From the NCBI GenBank assembly GCA_947396885.1, contig OX377203.1:27469253-27533252 (forward strand): a stretch of 64,000 bases of DNA, in the 5' to 3' direction. A program made the translations under genes and the position numbers. Source of the DNA: Heligmosomoides polygyrus polygyrus (Eukaryota > Nematoda > Chromadorea > Rhabditida > Heligmosomidae). The notes under the pieces were generated by a model, which was not told the origin of the DNA, made no database searches, and worked only from the letters and a program-made list of their open reading frames with translations. Of this stretch, positions 1 to 23,639 are shown piece by piece (within the stretch, counting starts at the first letter, position 1; each line of letters starts with the position of its first letter).

Positions 1-185
1 AAGACGGCATTATTCTGCGAGCAGGCTGTACTGTCGAGCACTGCTGCCATGCACTGCATCGAACATTGGCGAGCCAATTTCGGTACGCCATTGTATGGGG
101 CACAAGTACGAAGTTCTCGCCGCAGAGGGTCGGTATACACCACAAACTCGATCATGAAGATGTGATACAAATCGTGAAGAAGTAG
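1..185 (+). CDS. DRG2: DRG2-type developmentally regulated GTP-binding protein, C-terminal exon (partial)
   Basis: The window opens inside a coding exon, with complete codons from base 3 and a TAG stop at 183-185. The last 60 residues match the C-terminal TGS domain of the DRG family: a segment reading RTLASQFRYAIVWGTSTKF, then SPQRVG, and the family-typical end HEDVIQIVKK. The SLASQF/ALVWGTSTKYSPQRVG wording is that of DRG2 rather than DRG1 (inferred from knowledge of the family). DRG proteins are conserved cytoplasmic GTPases of the OBG/DRG class that associate with ribosomes; the TGS domain is thought to contact RNA or ribosome. The GTPase domain lies to the left of the window. The next start codon on the same strand is 296 bp away. 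Nothing in the visible part suggests damage. Confidence 0.9.
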   Translation, partial: DGIILRAGCTVEHCCHALHRTLASQFRYAIVWGTSTKFSPQRVGIHHKLDHEDVIQIVKK

Positions 186-481
186 TCACCGTTGATTCCA
201 TTTACGGGCACAAATGCTTATTTTTATGTACATTAATAGGTCTATGTGTGGGAAACAGAGAACAGTCTATTGAATGTATCGGTTATCTGTGCAGTTTTGT
301 TGATTTATCGGTTAAATTGTTTTATCCATACATGTTTTGAATTGATCAAACGGTTCACTTCCGTTTCACTTCTTCGTGACCCATTGAAAGGTTGGCATTT
401 GTGCTGTTAACCGCCATCAATTTTCAGTTGACTATGTCTCTGTTGTGACAGAAACTGTAGATGAAGTAATTTCATCGAAAA
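186..481 (+). promoter_or_regulatory. short intergenic region with candidate trans-splice acceptor
   Basis: This 296-bp gap separates the DRG2 stop from the TM2D2 start. No AATAAA is seen after the DRG2 stop. A TTTTCAG at 421-427 would be a good acceptor for a spliced leader and would leave a 54-nt 5' UTR before the ATG at 482. A tiny upstream ORF (ATG TCT CTG TTG TGA, about 433-447) lies in that leader. The short spacing and shared strand make an operon plausible. This is inference from sequence alone. Confidence 0.4.
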
Positions 482-3400
482 ATGGTGTGCCTACTAATCT
501 CGATTTGCGCCGCTGTTCTCCTGGGAGCTTGCCGTGCTCTTGAGGAAGGAGAGGTGTGTTTTTATTTCAAATTGGTTGACATGTTCTTTTCTTCTTGATG
601 GGTTGTTTAGAAAATTCGGGACGTTTGATATAGTTCGTTTCTCAGAATTTTGATCTATCAGGACCGATGTTATGTTTTCCTTGTTTTTCATCATCATCAT
701 CATTACCATCATCATCATCATCTTCTTCTTTTTCTTATTCTTCAGTGTATGCCTCGCCTCATAGCGGGGTCCGCTATTCTGGTGTCATGACGCCACCTTT
801 CCCGATCCAGCGATCCAGGGTGAGCACCAGTAACCTTCAAGTCCATTCGTCACGTATCAGACCAGCGCTGCTTCGAACGCCCTCTAGACCGCTTTCCAAT
901 TACCTCGAAGTTAAGGCCTATCTTGAGGCCGCTGTCTTCTTCTCCGTACAGAACGTGACCATACCATCGTTAGAGAGCTTCGCGCATCTTATCAGCTGTC
1001 GGCGCGACACCGGACTTCTGCCGAATGACATCGCTTCAGCTGTCCATGCGCGTGACTCCATTCTTCTAGGCCAGCATCTTGCTCTCCATGACGTCGAGGC
1101 GCGTTTCAAATTCCGCGGTCGCAGGCCAACGGTCAGTGCCGTACCTTGCTACTGGCCGACTGCTCTGTAGATCTTCGACTTGAAGCGCTCCGGTATCTCC
1201 TATCGCAGAGCACTCCAGTTAACGAGCGTCATCTGGGCTTCCTTATTTTTATGATTTTTTATATCCTCTCGGATAGCCTTTGGTCGTATTTCTGGAAGCG
1301 CTCCCGCTCTGGAGTCTTCTCCCAGAACTGGTGATTTCGTCTTGAGAACTTGTCCAGTCCTCATCCAGACGTTGCTTGCTCGGCAAACTACGAGAACTAG
1401 GGTCGGATGGGGCAAAGCAAATGGGGTACGACGAGTAGCACACCGCATTCCACGTGAACTCATCCAGTCTACGATGATTTGCGTTTTCTAGGATAGCCCA
1501 CTGTGATTTTGTGGGGTACGCCGTGGATTGAGTTTCGTAAGATCTCTTTAAGATTTTGTAAGATCTGTTCAGAAGACGGCGCTAGGGGTACATTATGAGA
1601 TTATGTAGCAGATTGTGTACATTTTTAGGAGTCATCTGACGTACAGTGATCTAGAGGTACTCTCCCAGGAATTGGTCTCCGACTTGCTTGTGGGGGCAGT
1701 TTCCATTTTTGGACGAAAATCACTCGCTTCAAAAATCAATTGTTTTCTTCTCTAGTAAAACGATATGGCCGTTTTGTAGTTACTAATTTGGTCGTGAACT
1801 TCGTCTGGTCTGGGTGAAGGAATTGACAAATGAAAGGGCGATCCACTGGGGTTGGAAGCGATCGAGCAAGAATTTCCTCGCTTTTCGGCTTCTTTATGGT
1901 TGGCACTCTATGATTATGAGACGACGCCGACCGTGCGCCGACTCCTGCCCGATTCTCGATGATATCCCACCATGTGTATACTGGAGCAAAGGGGCTTTGT
2001 TGTAGATGGTAGTTTAGCTTGATCGGCTGCATCATCACAGAAAGATTCATGCGAAACAATACCAGGCGACCTTACATTGGTCGTTCGTGAAATTCTCAGA
2101 AACTCCTGTTGACTGCTGCCAGCAATCTTTGTTTTACGGAGAACGTGGTACTTGGTCCAGAAAATTGTAGAGATAACAACAATTGTGCTGTTCAAGTGGA
2201 TTGCAGTCGAGGTGCTCTGTCTAAAGGTGCCCAAAGTTTTTCGTTCTGACGTGAAATCTGATACTTGCTCAAACCATCGCCGTCCCAAATAGAAGAAGTA
2301 CGCTCGAGGCATATTAATTTAGTTGACTGAAGTTCTGCTGTGCGTTTCTTGCTTTAAGTGTGAATGCTATGTGGACCTGTGCTTTTCGTGAAGGCCTTCT
2401 TTCAGGTTGTGCTAACCGTCTCGAAGGCGGCTCTGGATCGTGAACGGCTAGGCATTGATCCATGTTCTCAAGAAATGGACGATAATTATCCGATGGGGCC
2501 GCTTGTTCCGTGTTCCTATCTGCCAGAAGAGTTCATAGAATGCAATGTTCCGGAATTATCTCCAGCCCATAACGATTCTGCCGTAAGTTTATCTGCTTTC
2601 TTCATTTCGTTTCCTTGTTTATCTCAACCTGTAGATATGGAAGAACTCCGAGGACGTAGACTAGTGATAAACGATATGCTTTCTTGATAAAGCTCTCGCT
2701 TCTCGCGGCCTCTTTTTTGAGTAGGATACCGTTCGTTTCCTGCCTGCGCCCTTTAATATTATTGTTGCTTACTTTGTTTGGAAGTTCTCATCATATACTG
2801 TTTCGAGATTCTGATGATGGGCCTCTGTTCAGAAATACTCTTCATTCAGGAGGCCGGGTACTGCACGCGATTCGGGGGCCAGAGAGCTGAGGATGTTGAG
2901 TGGACTTGGGTTGCTTGCAGAGCTCTGCCTTGTATCGAATGTCGTGGACGAAGGCATTTCTTTAGAAGAACTCCCTGTATCAAGTAGGTTGACCGAGTTC
3001 TTCCGTGTCTCTCTTTTGTTGCTGATCAGACGAATGACTAGTTATTATTGTTAAAGATTGAAGAAGGTGGTCGTGACGAGTGAAATGCTTACATTGAAAC
3101 GTTTGGTTAGCTGATGTGTGTTGTGGAAGCACGCTTGTTAACTTGAACAAGTTAATGCATTTTTAAACCCAATTTTTGATTTCATTTCATCGAGGCTTTT
3201 CCATCATGACTAGGACTTAAACTAGCGAAGCTTAACTTGAGAACGTAGGGAAAATCTTTATGGTGGACGGAGGAGCTCGAGGTGGCAACTTTCGTATACA
3301 CCCCGAGTCGATGTTAACCTTTTCGGGTCTGTGTTGGAATCACATCTGTCTGAGAAGGGTGAAGATGACTTGCCCTATCATTGCCTTACCACCGTAAGTT

Positions 3401-4919
3401 ATTATAAGCTCTAGGGCGCATCGAATCGCCTCTGCATTATCCTGAAGGAGTGCGTGACACATCCTGGAAAGGGATTAATTAATCCTTCTATCCTTATCAT
3501 CTTAAATACCATTGTAAAATGTATTGTAATATATTTATTTGTATTTGTATATCTGTAATAATGTAATATATTTTTCTACACGACTACTTTGTGTTGTTCG
3601 TGATGAGAGGTAACCTTCCCTCATCGGAGAATGAATCAGTTCAAAGGAAGCACACTCCTGCCGTAACCTATATTCACGGCGGCCTGTGCTAATGTTTAAT
3701 AAACCGTTATAGGTATATCCCTATTGTAGGTGAAAACTTTTTCAAAACCGAGAAATATGTAGGTAACGCCCGAGTGACTGCTTTCAGAGGAGGATTTCGT
3801 TCTATGGGGAAGTCAGTAGGCCTAAGAGATTGGAGAAAATGAATGCGGATGAGGCCCAGAAGTCAAGCTTTGAAGATAATGCTAAGATAGCGTACATTTT
3901 CTGTCGAGTTTTAGAGCAGTGCTGCGGGAATACGTAGAAAACCGAAGGAGTACATAAAGGATGCCAACTCCTACTAATTCGCTACTTCCCCGCTTCATTT
4001 TAGTAAAAGATTGCTGTGCAGTCTAAGAATACTGTAGAATTTTGTATGCAAGTATCGTTGGTTCACGTTCTGGACGTACGCCTGACTCTGCACCGCCTTT
4101 TCTCTCAAGGTGGTATATCTTTGAGGTTTCGTGAGACTTGATGCTCAACTACTCCAGTATGTAAGGGTGACGCTCGACCCAACGTTTTTCTCTACATATT
4201 CCCTGCATATTCCCTGAATGAAAAAGACTACCATTGGGTTGTCCATCGCTTTTCTCGAGCTCCCTCTCTTCTCCTGAAAACTTGTGAGGGAATTCAGGAT
4301 GAGCTTGCTTAAGTCCACGTTGGATTCAAAACTGGGCATCCTATGGCGACAAGATATGTCTTTCGTTTCTAGTTCAAATTTAAGGAATAAAGGTCGAAGT
4401 TAGTCAATGCCATTGCGGAATGAGTCACGCATTCTACTTCTACGGAGTGTTGTGGATGCATTTTGAATGGGTATTTGGTGTATGCAATGGCTTGCGAGCG
4501 CTAATGGTCAAGTCAGTGCTTTATCCTTCCTATTATAGACAAGCTTGGTGTAAATTTACTGAGCCCGTTGGGATGGAAAGCTTGGTTGCCCTGGGTGAGA
4601 AATCCTAACCTTGAAAATGAATGCGCATGCAACATCCGGCGTCTTCATCGACTGCGCTACGGCGCACCCGGTTCAGGATACAACGCTAATTCTACTTGTG
4701 TTTAGGTATACCGGCCACCATTTCCTCTCAACGTTGCTGTACTCGGTGTTTCTCGGTGTTGTGGCAGTGGATAGGTTTTGTCTTGGTTATTCGGCAATTG
4801 CGGTTGGAAAGCTGATGACCCTTGGTGGGCTCGGAGTTTGGTGGATCATCGACATCTTCCTCTTGGTTACGGGTAACCTCGCTCCTGCTGACGACTCCAA
4901 TTGGGAACCTTACTACTGA
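482..4919 (+). CDS. TM2D2: TM2 domain-containing protein 2 (almondex/amaretto family)
   Basis: Four exons: 482-553, 2406-2582, 2850-2983 and 4706-4919, all with GT/AG borders and compatible phases, giving 198 aa (human TM2D2 is about 214). Exon 1 encodes a signal peptide ([19 protein letters not shown]). Exons 2-3 encode a Cys-rich ectodomain with [15 protein letters not shown] and ALPCIEC, ending CIK, as in TM2D2. Exon 4 begins YTGHHF and carries the TM2 domain: two membrane segments (about residues 133-149 and 165-183) around the conserved DRF motif (150-152), then [10 protein letters not shown] and a short tail ending EPYY. TM2D proteins are membrane proteins linked to Notch signalling in flies and to phagocytosis; the family's exact reaction is unknown. 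Intron 1 contains a reverse-transcriptase fossil and intron 3 a SINE. It sits between DRG2 and an AP-2 mu gene. I see no frameshift. Confidence 0.9.
667..1480 (-). pseudogene. old non-LTR reverse-transcriptase fossil (C-terminal part, internally deleted)
   Basis: On the minus strand, shifting between frames, one reads [12 protein letters not shown], then [39 protein letters not shown] and RWYGHVL. This is the thumb/C-terminal region common to a group of non-LTR retrotransposons. Several stops and frameshifts break it. Upstream (1,270-1,480) a piece resembling the linker before the reverse-transcriptase core ([19 protein letters not shown]) joins almost directly to the C-terminal part, so the catalytic core is deleted. 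A longer copy of the same family lies at 51,600-53,330. It sits inside intron 1 of TM2D2 on the opposite strand. Confidence 0.7.
688..724. repeat. ATC trinucleotide tract
   Basis: An imperfect run of ATC units (TCATCATCATCATCATTACC, then more) followed by a T/C-rich stretch. It lies at the end of the adjoining minus-strand retrotransposon fossil, as an eroded 3' tail would. Confidence 0.7.
1481..2405. other. rest of TM2D2 intron 1
   Basis: Single-copy-looking sequence between the retrotransposon fossil and exon 2. I see no exon, RNA or repeat I can name. Confidence 0.4.
2984..4394. other. TM2D2 intron 3, proximal part
   Basis: AT-rich intron sequence with a TA-rich patch around 3,500-3,580. 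No exon-like open segment with good borders was found here, and the exon 3/exon 4 junction (CIK to YTG) closes the reading frame without one. Confidence 0.5.
4395..4612 (-). mobile_element. SINE-1 copy (tRNA-derived family), antisense in TM2D2 intron 3
   Basis: Diverged copy of the family described at 51,291. It shows ACGCATTCTACTTCTACGG, then the cleaner motif AAGTCAGTGCTTTATCCTTCC. The 5' (A/B box) part is missing or too eroded to see. It ends about 95 bp before exon 4 of TM2D2. Confidence 0.7.
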
Positions 4920-5253
4920 GGCCTTCCCAATAGACAGGCTTGTGTTCGGAGTTTTGTTTTGTGTACAGACGTCTATTTTTGCCTTTTAAACTTTTCTATT
5001 TGAGTACGACTGTGGTTCCCATTACGCTAATGGTTAAAACGCATCGCTTTGTGATATGTTTCATGTAGAGTCCTCACTGTTATGTTTGACTTCATATTTG
5101 CAGATAAAACATTCATATAAGTATGCTTTGTTTTCCTCAAGGTATTCTTGCCGTATTCTTTTTGTGAAAGAATTCTCGGAAGTTCGCGAAAGGTTACCGT
5201 ACTACCGCCATATGCTGTGTTTAGGATGTTTTTCTGAAATACTTGAATCGTAG
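4920..5253 (+). promoter_or_regulatory. 334-bp gap between TM2D2 and AP-2 mu
   Basis: No AATAAA is present. A T-rich stretch (about 4,950-5,000) could act as the U-rich element of a nematode operon. An AG lies directly before the start codon (TCGTAG then ATG at 5,254), a weak possible acceptor. The same-strand spacing supports, but does not prove, co-transcription. Confidence 0.35.
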
Positions 5254-17505
<12,252 letters not shown>

Positions 17506-17887
17506 CCACAACGCCGCCGCCGTCTATGCCGGTGCGGCCAGCTCGGATGCGAATCGTGACGGCTGGACCATCGTACCTTCTGTGAAGCTATCCCTTCTGT
17601 CTGTCCTCTCTGCAGCTGTTACCTCCTCTCAGTTCGCCTGGTCGCGAAACCCAACTCTTTCCGCTGTATTTGCTACACCACATAATGACTGTGTTGCTTA
17701 GGAACACGCGGTCGAGGATCGCTGTCTTCCGACTTGTGACGCGATTTGTACACTCTCCCACATTGTCCTGTAATTCCTAGTGTTAACTGCGGTTGTGCTC
17801 ACTGATGCTCACAGTGATATTCGTATCAGAAGTTGTGATAAAGCAGTTGGTTCTGCAATGTGTTTGGAGCGTTCTCTCGAATGGTTT
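17506..17887. other. 3' flank of AP-2 mu
   Basis: Presumed 3' UTR and downstream DNA. It is GC-rich just after the stop. No AATAAA is visible before the retrotransposon tail at 17,888, so the polyadenylation site is unclear. Confidence 0.4.
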
Positions 17888-20800
17888 AATAATAATAATA
17901 ATCACCTGTATCACCTGTCGTCCCGTTGATCATCGACTTGCTCGAGCGGGCGCCAGCAGCGTCTCCATTCGTCCCTGTCGCGTGCCAGAGTGGTCCAATG
18001 GATCCTCCTCGCTCGAGGGACACGAAGAGCGTCATATCGGTCGCTCAGGGCTTTCACGAAGAAGTCCGACCAACGCGTTGGTGGGCGTCCTGGTGTTCTT
18101 TTGACATCCCGCGGAATCCAATCTGTGACTTCTCTCGTCCAGCGGGTGTCTGCGAATCGCATTACGTGGCCGGCCCACCTAATTTTCGACGACTTGGCCC
18201 ATGCGACAGCGTCTCTGATCTTCGAACGTCGGCGAAGCTCGGAACTCCGGAGGCCTTCTCTCACTTGCTGAGTCGGGTCACTCCGAGCATCCTCTTCTCG
18301 ATTCCACGCTGCGCGACGCTGATCGCGTGTTCATCCTGCTTTCGTATAGCCCAGGTCTCTGAGGCGTATGTTAGGGCAGGAAGAACAGTGGAGTCGAATA
18401 GGTGGGCACGGAGTCGGACGTTCTTCGTTTTCTTCACGACTTCTTCGACGCTCTTGAAAGCTCCCCAAGCCGCTCGTTTCCTTCTGCTCAGCTCTGGTGC
18501 TAGGTCGTTGGTCATGTTGACTTCGCGACCCAGATACACATAGCTGGAGCATTCGGAGATGTTCGTTCCGTTGAGCGAGAATGGGGCATCAGAAACCCAT
18601 CCGTTCTTCATGAACATCGTCTTCGTAAGATTCAGCTGTAGTCCAACGCTTCCACATACACGATCGAAGTCGGCCAGCATTCGTTCCGCCTGACTGATGC
18701 TCGGGGTTATGAGCACGATGTCGTCAGCGAAGCGAAGATGGTGCAGTTGCCGGCCGTCGACCTTCACTCCCATGTCTTCCCATTCTAGTTCGCGCATGAC
18801 GTTTTCGAGGGTGGCGCTGAAGAGCTTCGGGGATATGGTATCCCCTTGTCGAACCCCTCTCTTCACGTCAATGACGACGTCGTTGTAGAATGGTGAGATC
18901 TTGGTCGTGAATCCACTGTACAACTCTCGAAGAACTCTGATGTACTGAGTAGGAACGCCCTGGGTGAGCAGGGCTTCCATGACCGCTTCAGTCTCGACGG
19001 AGTCGAATGCCTTCTTCAGGTCAATGAACGTAAGGCACAGCGGCAGCTTGTACTCTCGCGACACTTCGATGAGCTTCGTAATGGTGTGTATGTGGTCGAT
19101 CGTGCTGAATCCTCTCCGAAATCCTGCTTGTTCGCATGGCTGTCCTTCGTCCAGCGTTCTACTAATCCTATTCAGGATGACTCGAGTGAACAGCTTGTAG
19201 ACTACGGACAACAGGCAGATCGGGCGATAGTTGCCAATGTCGTGCACGTCTCCCTTCTTGTACAGCAAAACGGTCTTGCTGGTCTTCCACTGAGATGGAA
19301 CCTTGCATTCGGACAGGTAGCGTGTGAAGAGCCGCGTCAGGGTGTTGATGAGCGCTGGCGGGAAGTTCTTCAGGTGTTCAGCTCTGATCCTGTCAGAACC
19401 GGGTGCTGTACGTTTCTTCACCGACGAGATGGCGTGTCGGATCTCGGAAGGGAGAACAGAGGGAACGACGTATCCATCCTGCGGAAGATGGCATGGGGGC
19501 AGGTGGACGTGGCTATCGAAGAGATCGGAGTAGAAGTCGTGGATGACTTTCTCCATGGTCCTTCTGGAAGAGGTGATGGCTCCGTCAGGACGTCGGAGAG
19601 CGGTCATCTTGGTCTTGAAGTTGGCGAAGTTCCGGCGGGCATTGCGAATGCTCAGCCCTGCCTCTGCTGCTTCAGCCAACACTTCCGCCCTTCTCTCCTT
19701 GAGATCTTCCTTTATCGCCGCTCTGCATAGCTTTGCAAGCTCGGACGTCAGTTGGTAGTTGCCTGACGCTCGTGCTGCTCCACGCTGGCGTATCAGCTCG
19801 AGAGTTTCCGGAGACAGGCGTCTCTTGGTGGTCTTCAAGCTCTCGGCTCCCTTAGCACTATCGTGGAGATGGTGCACGAAGCGATCGTATTCCTCGTCGA
19901 CGTTGTCCATGACGGCATCTTCCCAAAGGCCGACAAGAGAGGTGTAGAGATCCCAGTTGATGGTCGTTCTGGGATTCCTCTTCTTGAACTTCGCGGCCTT
20001 CTCTCCTTCACGCGAAAAGCGGAACCTCGCGCGAAGGAGGCGGTGGTCCGATCCCGTGTAGAACTTGGGGACAACGGAGACATCGGTCAGACAATACTTG
20101 CGATTGAAGATGATGTGGTCGATCTCGTTGTGGAACTGGCCACCGGGGGATTCCCAGGTCCATCGTAGGGAGGGAGGCTTCTGGAACTGCGAGTTTCCAT
20201 GGATGGTCTTGGTCGACATGATAAACTCAGACAGCCTTTCACCTTGCTCGTTCCACTCCAAACCGTGGGTTCCGATGTGAAGTTCTTCCGGCGACCTTCG
20301 TGGCCCGATCTTGGCGTTGAAGTCGCCGACGATCACCTTGTAGAAGGTGTGATCTTCCTTATAGAACTTATTATTATTATTCCACGGATCTCCCTCGATA
20401 GAGAGCCTTCGGGCTCTCTTGTTAAGAGGGATCTCGGGCCGCTTGTCGCAGGGCCACGTGGCGCGTCCCCGGGTGGTGGATAGGGGAATTAAACGCGAAC
20501 CAAATGCGACCGTGTACTGCCCAGAGACGCAGGTGGGATGCAGGGGATGGACTCCTTGCTCCTGCTGTGTCGGGTCGATGCGTTCCTTGTGCGTGGGAGC
20601 GGCATGTTCGTGCACAGTGTGCGTGGATGTGTCCGTGACTGTGCGGATTATAACTGTGTCGGCTCGGCCAAAAGCTTGCACTCGGTAGACTGGGAGTACA
20701 TGTAAGGCGATTCGAGGCCGCCTTAAGTCTCGCCCCGTCCCTTCGGGTAGTCTGGCTGGCTGCCCGGAGTACCCCGCCCGCACGACAGAGCCTGACTAGC

Positions 20801-21329
20801 TACCCGTGTTGTATTCCAGTCAAACACAGCAGCACTAAAGGGCCTCATTCCCCTGACCCCGAAAGAGCCCCCATTTCTGCAGCGATGGGAAGGACGAGTA
20901 CGGAGAGGCTGCTAAAATCTCAGGGCCTAACCAGGCTGCGCAAACTGAGAAGGACTAGGATGACGATCTGTACTTACAACGCCCGCACGCTTGCGTCCGA
21001 AGCATCCGTCGAGGACCTGATGATGCAAGCCAGGAAGATCAAGTACGACGTCATCGGACTGACCGAGACGAGAAGACACCACCCCCTACACGCCGCCTAC
21101 GACTCCGGAGAAGAACTGTTCCTCGGAACATGCGACAGCAGGGGAGTAGGCGGCGTTGGTGTCCTCGTCAACACGCACTTGGCCATGAACATCGATTCGT
21201 ACGAGTCTCTGACTAGCCGAATCGGACGTCTGCGACTGAAGCGATGTGGCTCCGTGCCAGCCTTGACTGTGTTCGTCGCGTATGCCCCAACATCCGACTA
21301 CGAGGATGAAGACGTCGAGGCCTTCTACC

Positions 21330-21330
<1 letters not shown>
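17888..21330 (-). mobile_element. RTE-type retrotransposon (family B copy 1) with inverted 5' segment
   Basis: Read on the minus strand from 20,369 to the 3' end at 17,903 this is a nearly intact element: second half of the endonuclease (FYKVIVGDFNAKIG, RWTWESPGG, TGSDHRLLRARF), reverse transcriptase ([55 protein letters not shown]) and C-terminal domain ending near QVDDQRDDR at 17,911. A single missing base near 18,268, against the sister copy at 21,421, breaks the frame. The 3' tail is AAT units (17,888-17,902). The element's 5' UTR and first half of the endonuclease ([23 protein letters not shown]) lie next to it in opposite orientation, 20,382-21,330 on the plus strand. The two halves stop at the same coding point, separated by ATT units at 20,370-20,381. 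Confidence 0.88.
20885..21330 (+). pseudogene. inverted N-terminal half of RTE endonuclease
   Basis: Begins MGRTSTERLLKSQG at 20,885, carries [26 protein letters not shown] and FVAYAPTSDY, and stops at EDVEAFY where AAT repeats begin. This is the part missing from the minus-strand copy at 17,903-20,369. The bases 20,382-20,884 before it are the element's 5' UTR. Confidence 0.85.

Positions 21331-21420
<90 letters not shown>
21331..21420. repeat. AAT microsatellite, 30 uninterrupted units
   Basis: Ninety bases of pure AAT. It is the 3' tail of the minus-strand RTE copy at 21,421-22,474 and also the flank of the inverted copy to its left. Confidence 0.97.
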
Positions 21421-22474
21421 CACCTGTATCACCTGTCGTCCCGTTGATCATCGAATTGCTCGAGCGGGTGCCAGCAGCGTCTCCATTCGTCCCTGTCGCG
21501 TGCCAGAGTGGTCCAATGGATCCTCCTCGCTCGAGGGACACGAAGAGCGTCATATCGGTCGTTCAGGGCTTTAACGAAGAAGTCCGACCAACGCGTTGGT
21601 GGGCGTCCCGGTGTTCTCTTGACATCCCGCGGAATCCAGTCAGGGACGGCTCTAGTCCAGCGGGTGTCTGCGAAGCGCGTTACGTGGCCGGTCCACCTAA
21701 TTTTCGACAACTTGGCCCACGCGACAGCGTCTCTAATCTTCGAACGTCGGCGAAGCTCGGAACTCCGGAGGCCTTCTCTCACTTGCGTGAGTCGTGTCAC
21801 TCCGAGCATCGTCCTCTCGATTCCACGTTGCGCGACGCTGATCGCGTGTTCATCCTGCTTTCGTATAGCCCAGGTCTCTGAGGCGTATGTTAAGGCGGGA
21901 AGAACGGTAGAGTCGAATAGGTGGGCACGGAGTCGGACGTTCTTCGTCTTCTTCGCGACTTCTTCGACGCTCTTGAAAGCTCCCCAAGCCGCTCTTTTCC
22001 TTCTGCTCAGCTCTGGTGCTAGGTCGTTGGCCATGTTGACTTCGCGACCCAGATACACATAGCTGGAGCATTCGGAGATGTTCGCTCCGTTGAGCGAGAA
22101 TGGGGCATCAGAAACCCACCCGTTCCTCATGAACATCGTCTTCGTAAGATTCAGCTGCAGTCCAACGTTCCCACATACACGATCGAAGTCGGCCAGCATT
22201 CGCTCCGCCTGGCTGATGCTCGGTGTTATGAGCACGATGTCGTCAGCGAAGCGAAGATGGTGCAGTTGCCGGCCGTCGACCTTCACTCCCATGTCTTCCC
22301 ATTCTAGTTCGCGCATGACGTTTTGGAGGGTGGCGCTGAAGAGCTTCGGGGATATGGTATCCCCTTGCCGAACCCCTCTCTTCACGTCGACGACGACGTC
22401 GTTGTAGAATGGTGAGATCTTGGCCGTAAATCCACTGTACAGCTCTCGAAGGACTCTGATGTACTGAGTAGGAA
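21421..22474 (-). mobile_element. 5'-truncated RTE-type copy (family B copy 2)
   Basis: Minus-strand copy about 1.05 kb long, covering the last third of the protein: [54 protein letters not shown] and QFDDQRDDR. The coding part from 22,385 to 21,429 has no break. The 5' end is truncated at about 22,474 exactly where another AAT run (22,474-22,490) begins. It is very similar to copy 1, implying recent activity. Confidence 0.9.
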
Positions 22475-22639
22475 TAATAATAATAATAATTTATTATCAG
22501 CGGTGGGTAAAAAAAACTTACTACTAGATTGTCCGGAATGGTTTTAGATTAATGTCGGAGAACATTGTATAGTTAATAACTTTATTGACAACCACTATCA
22601 TTCAACAAAATATTCACCATTATAATCTATCACATATTG

Positions 22640-23513
22640 CTATCCTTCCGGTAGAGAACGAATACCACGAGCGAAGGACTCCGGAGACTTGGACAGCGAG
22701 AAGTTGCTGACACCACTTTTGCCTCCCTCCCGATTTGCGAACTTTTTTCCAGCTAAGAAAGACTGCAGCGACCGGAAAACTGGGTGCAAGATCAGGCGAG
22801 TACGGCGGATGGAGTACCAGTTCAATCCGAGTTTTTCCAATTCCTTCTGCATGTTCCTTGCTGTGTGTGATCTGGCGTTTTCCATGAGAAGAAGGAATTG
22901 TCCTCCTCTGAGATTGCGATAACGTACGATTTCGCTCATTCTCTCCAGCTGAGCGCAGAACATGTTTGAGTCTACCGTGGAACCGGTAGGAACCAATTCC
23001 CAGAATACTGGACTACTGATGTCCCACCATAAGGAGAGCAACCCCTTTTTGTCGTGATCAAGACATTTCGGCTGTGGTTTGGGCAACTCATCGAAGTCTG
23101 CCTAGTGCTTGCAACGCACCAAATTGTCGTGTCGTAGACGCTTCCGTTTGTCCTGAGACGTCAAGGCATGTGGTCCGACTCGAAGCAAATTCGCGCCTTT
23201 GCCTGAAGACCGAAGGCATCGTGTCCTGTGTATCTAGGAGTATTTGTAAGGTCTGCAAGTTCGCGTACAGAAAGATCAGGTCACTGCAGGTGGCTAGTAC
23301 GAGCTGTCTTTTATGTGGCCGTCCTACGCATCGGAAATCCTCGGGCGATTCGTCACCGTTGTCGAACTTGTGTCACCAATTAAAGCACTTTGCCCGAGAG
23401 AGAGTTTACTCCTTCGTTGTCTCCTGTAGAAAGCGATGGGCCTCGTTTGCGGATCGGCCGGAGCGGTACTGTACAAGGAAAGCTGGTCGATAGAGCTTCT
23501 TCTTCTCGTCCAT
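22640..23513 (-). pseudogene. mariner-type transposase remnant
   Basis: N-terminal piece starts MDEKKKLYRPAFLVQYRSG (ATG at 23,511-23,513) and looks like the helix-turn-helix end of a mariner transposase. The catalytic part reads LSLWWDISSPVFWELVP, STVDSNMFCAQLERM, LLLMENARSHTARN (first Asp replaced: MEN instead of HDN) and ends SLQSFLAGKKF. Frameshifts separate the pieces. No convincing terminal inverted repeats were found. A local hairpin (TATAAAATACT with its inverse) lies just outside at 23,650-23,695. Confidence 0.75.
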
Positions 23514-23639
23514 TGTGAAGGCACCACTGGGAACAGGAGATATGTCGCATTGCTGCTGACAGTCAGGAACTGGTATCAGTGTACTTCCGGGTTGCCCTCT
23601 GGAAGATACACTTAACCAGCAGGAACAAATAAGGACGAA

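Noticed and set aside
18697..19947. Several plus-strand open frames of 60-214 codons
   Set aside because: They are shadows of the minus-strand reverse-transcriptase coding sequence, whose GC-rich codons keep the opposite strand open.
20370..20783. Long open frame extending the RTE protein by about 130 residues upstream of KFYKEDH
   Set aside because: This part is antisense read-through of the element's inverted 5' UTR and the ATT joint, not protein.
21331..21574. Open frame with a poly-isoleucine run following the endonuclease half
   Set aside because: It is translation of the AAT microsatellite and of the antisense 3' end of the next element.
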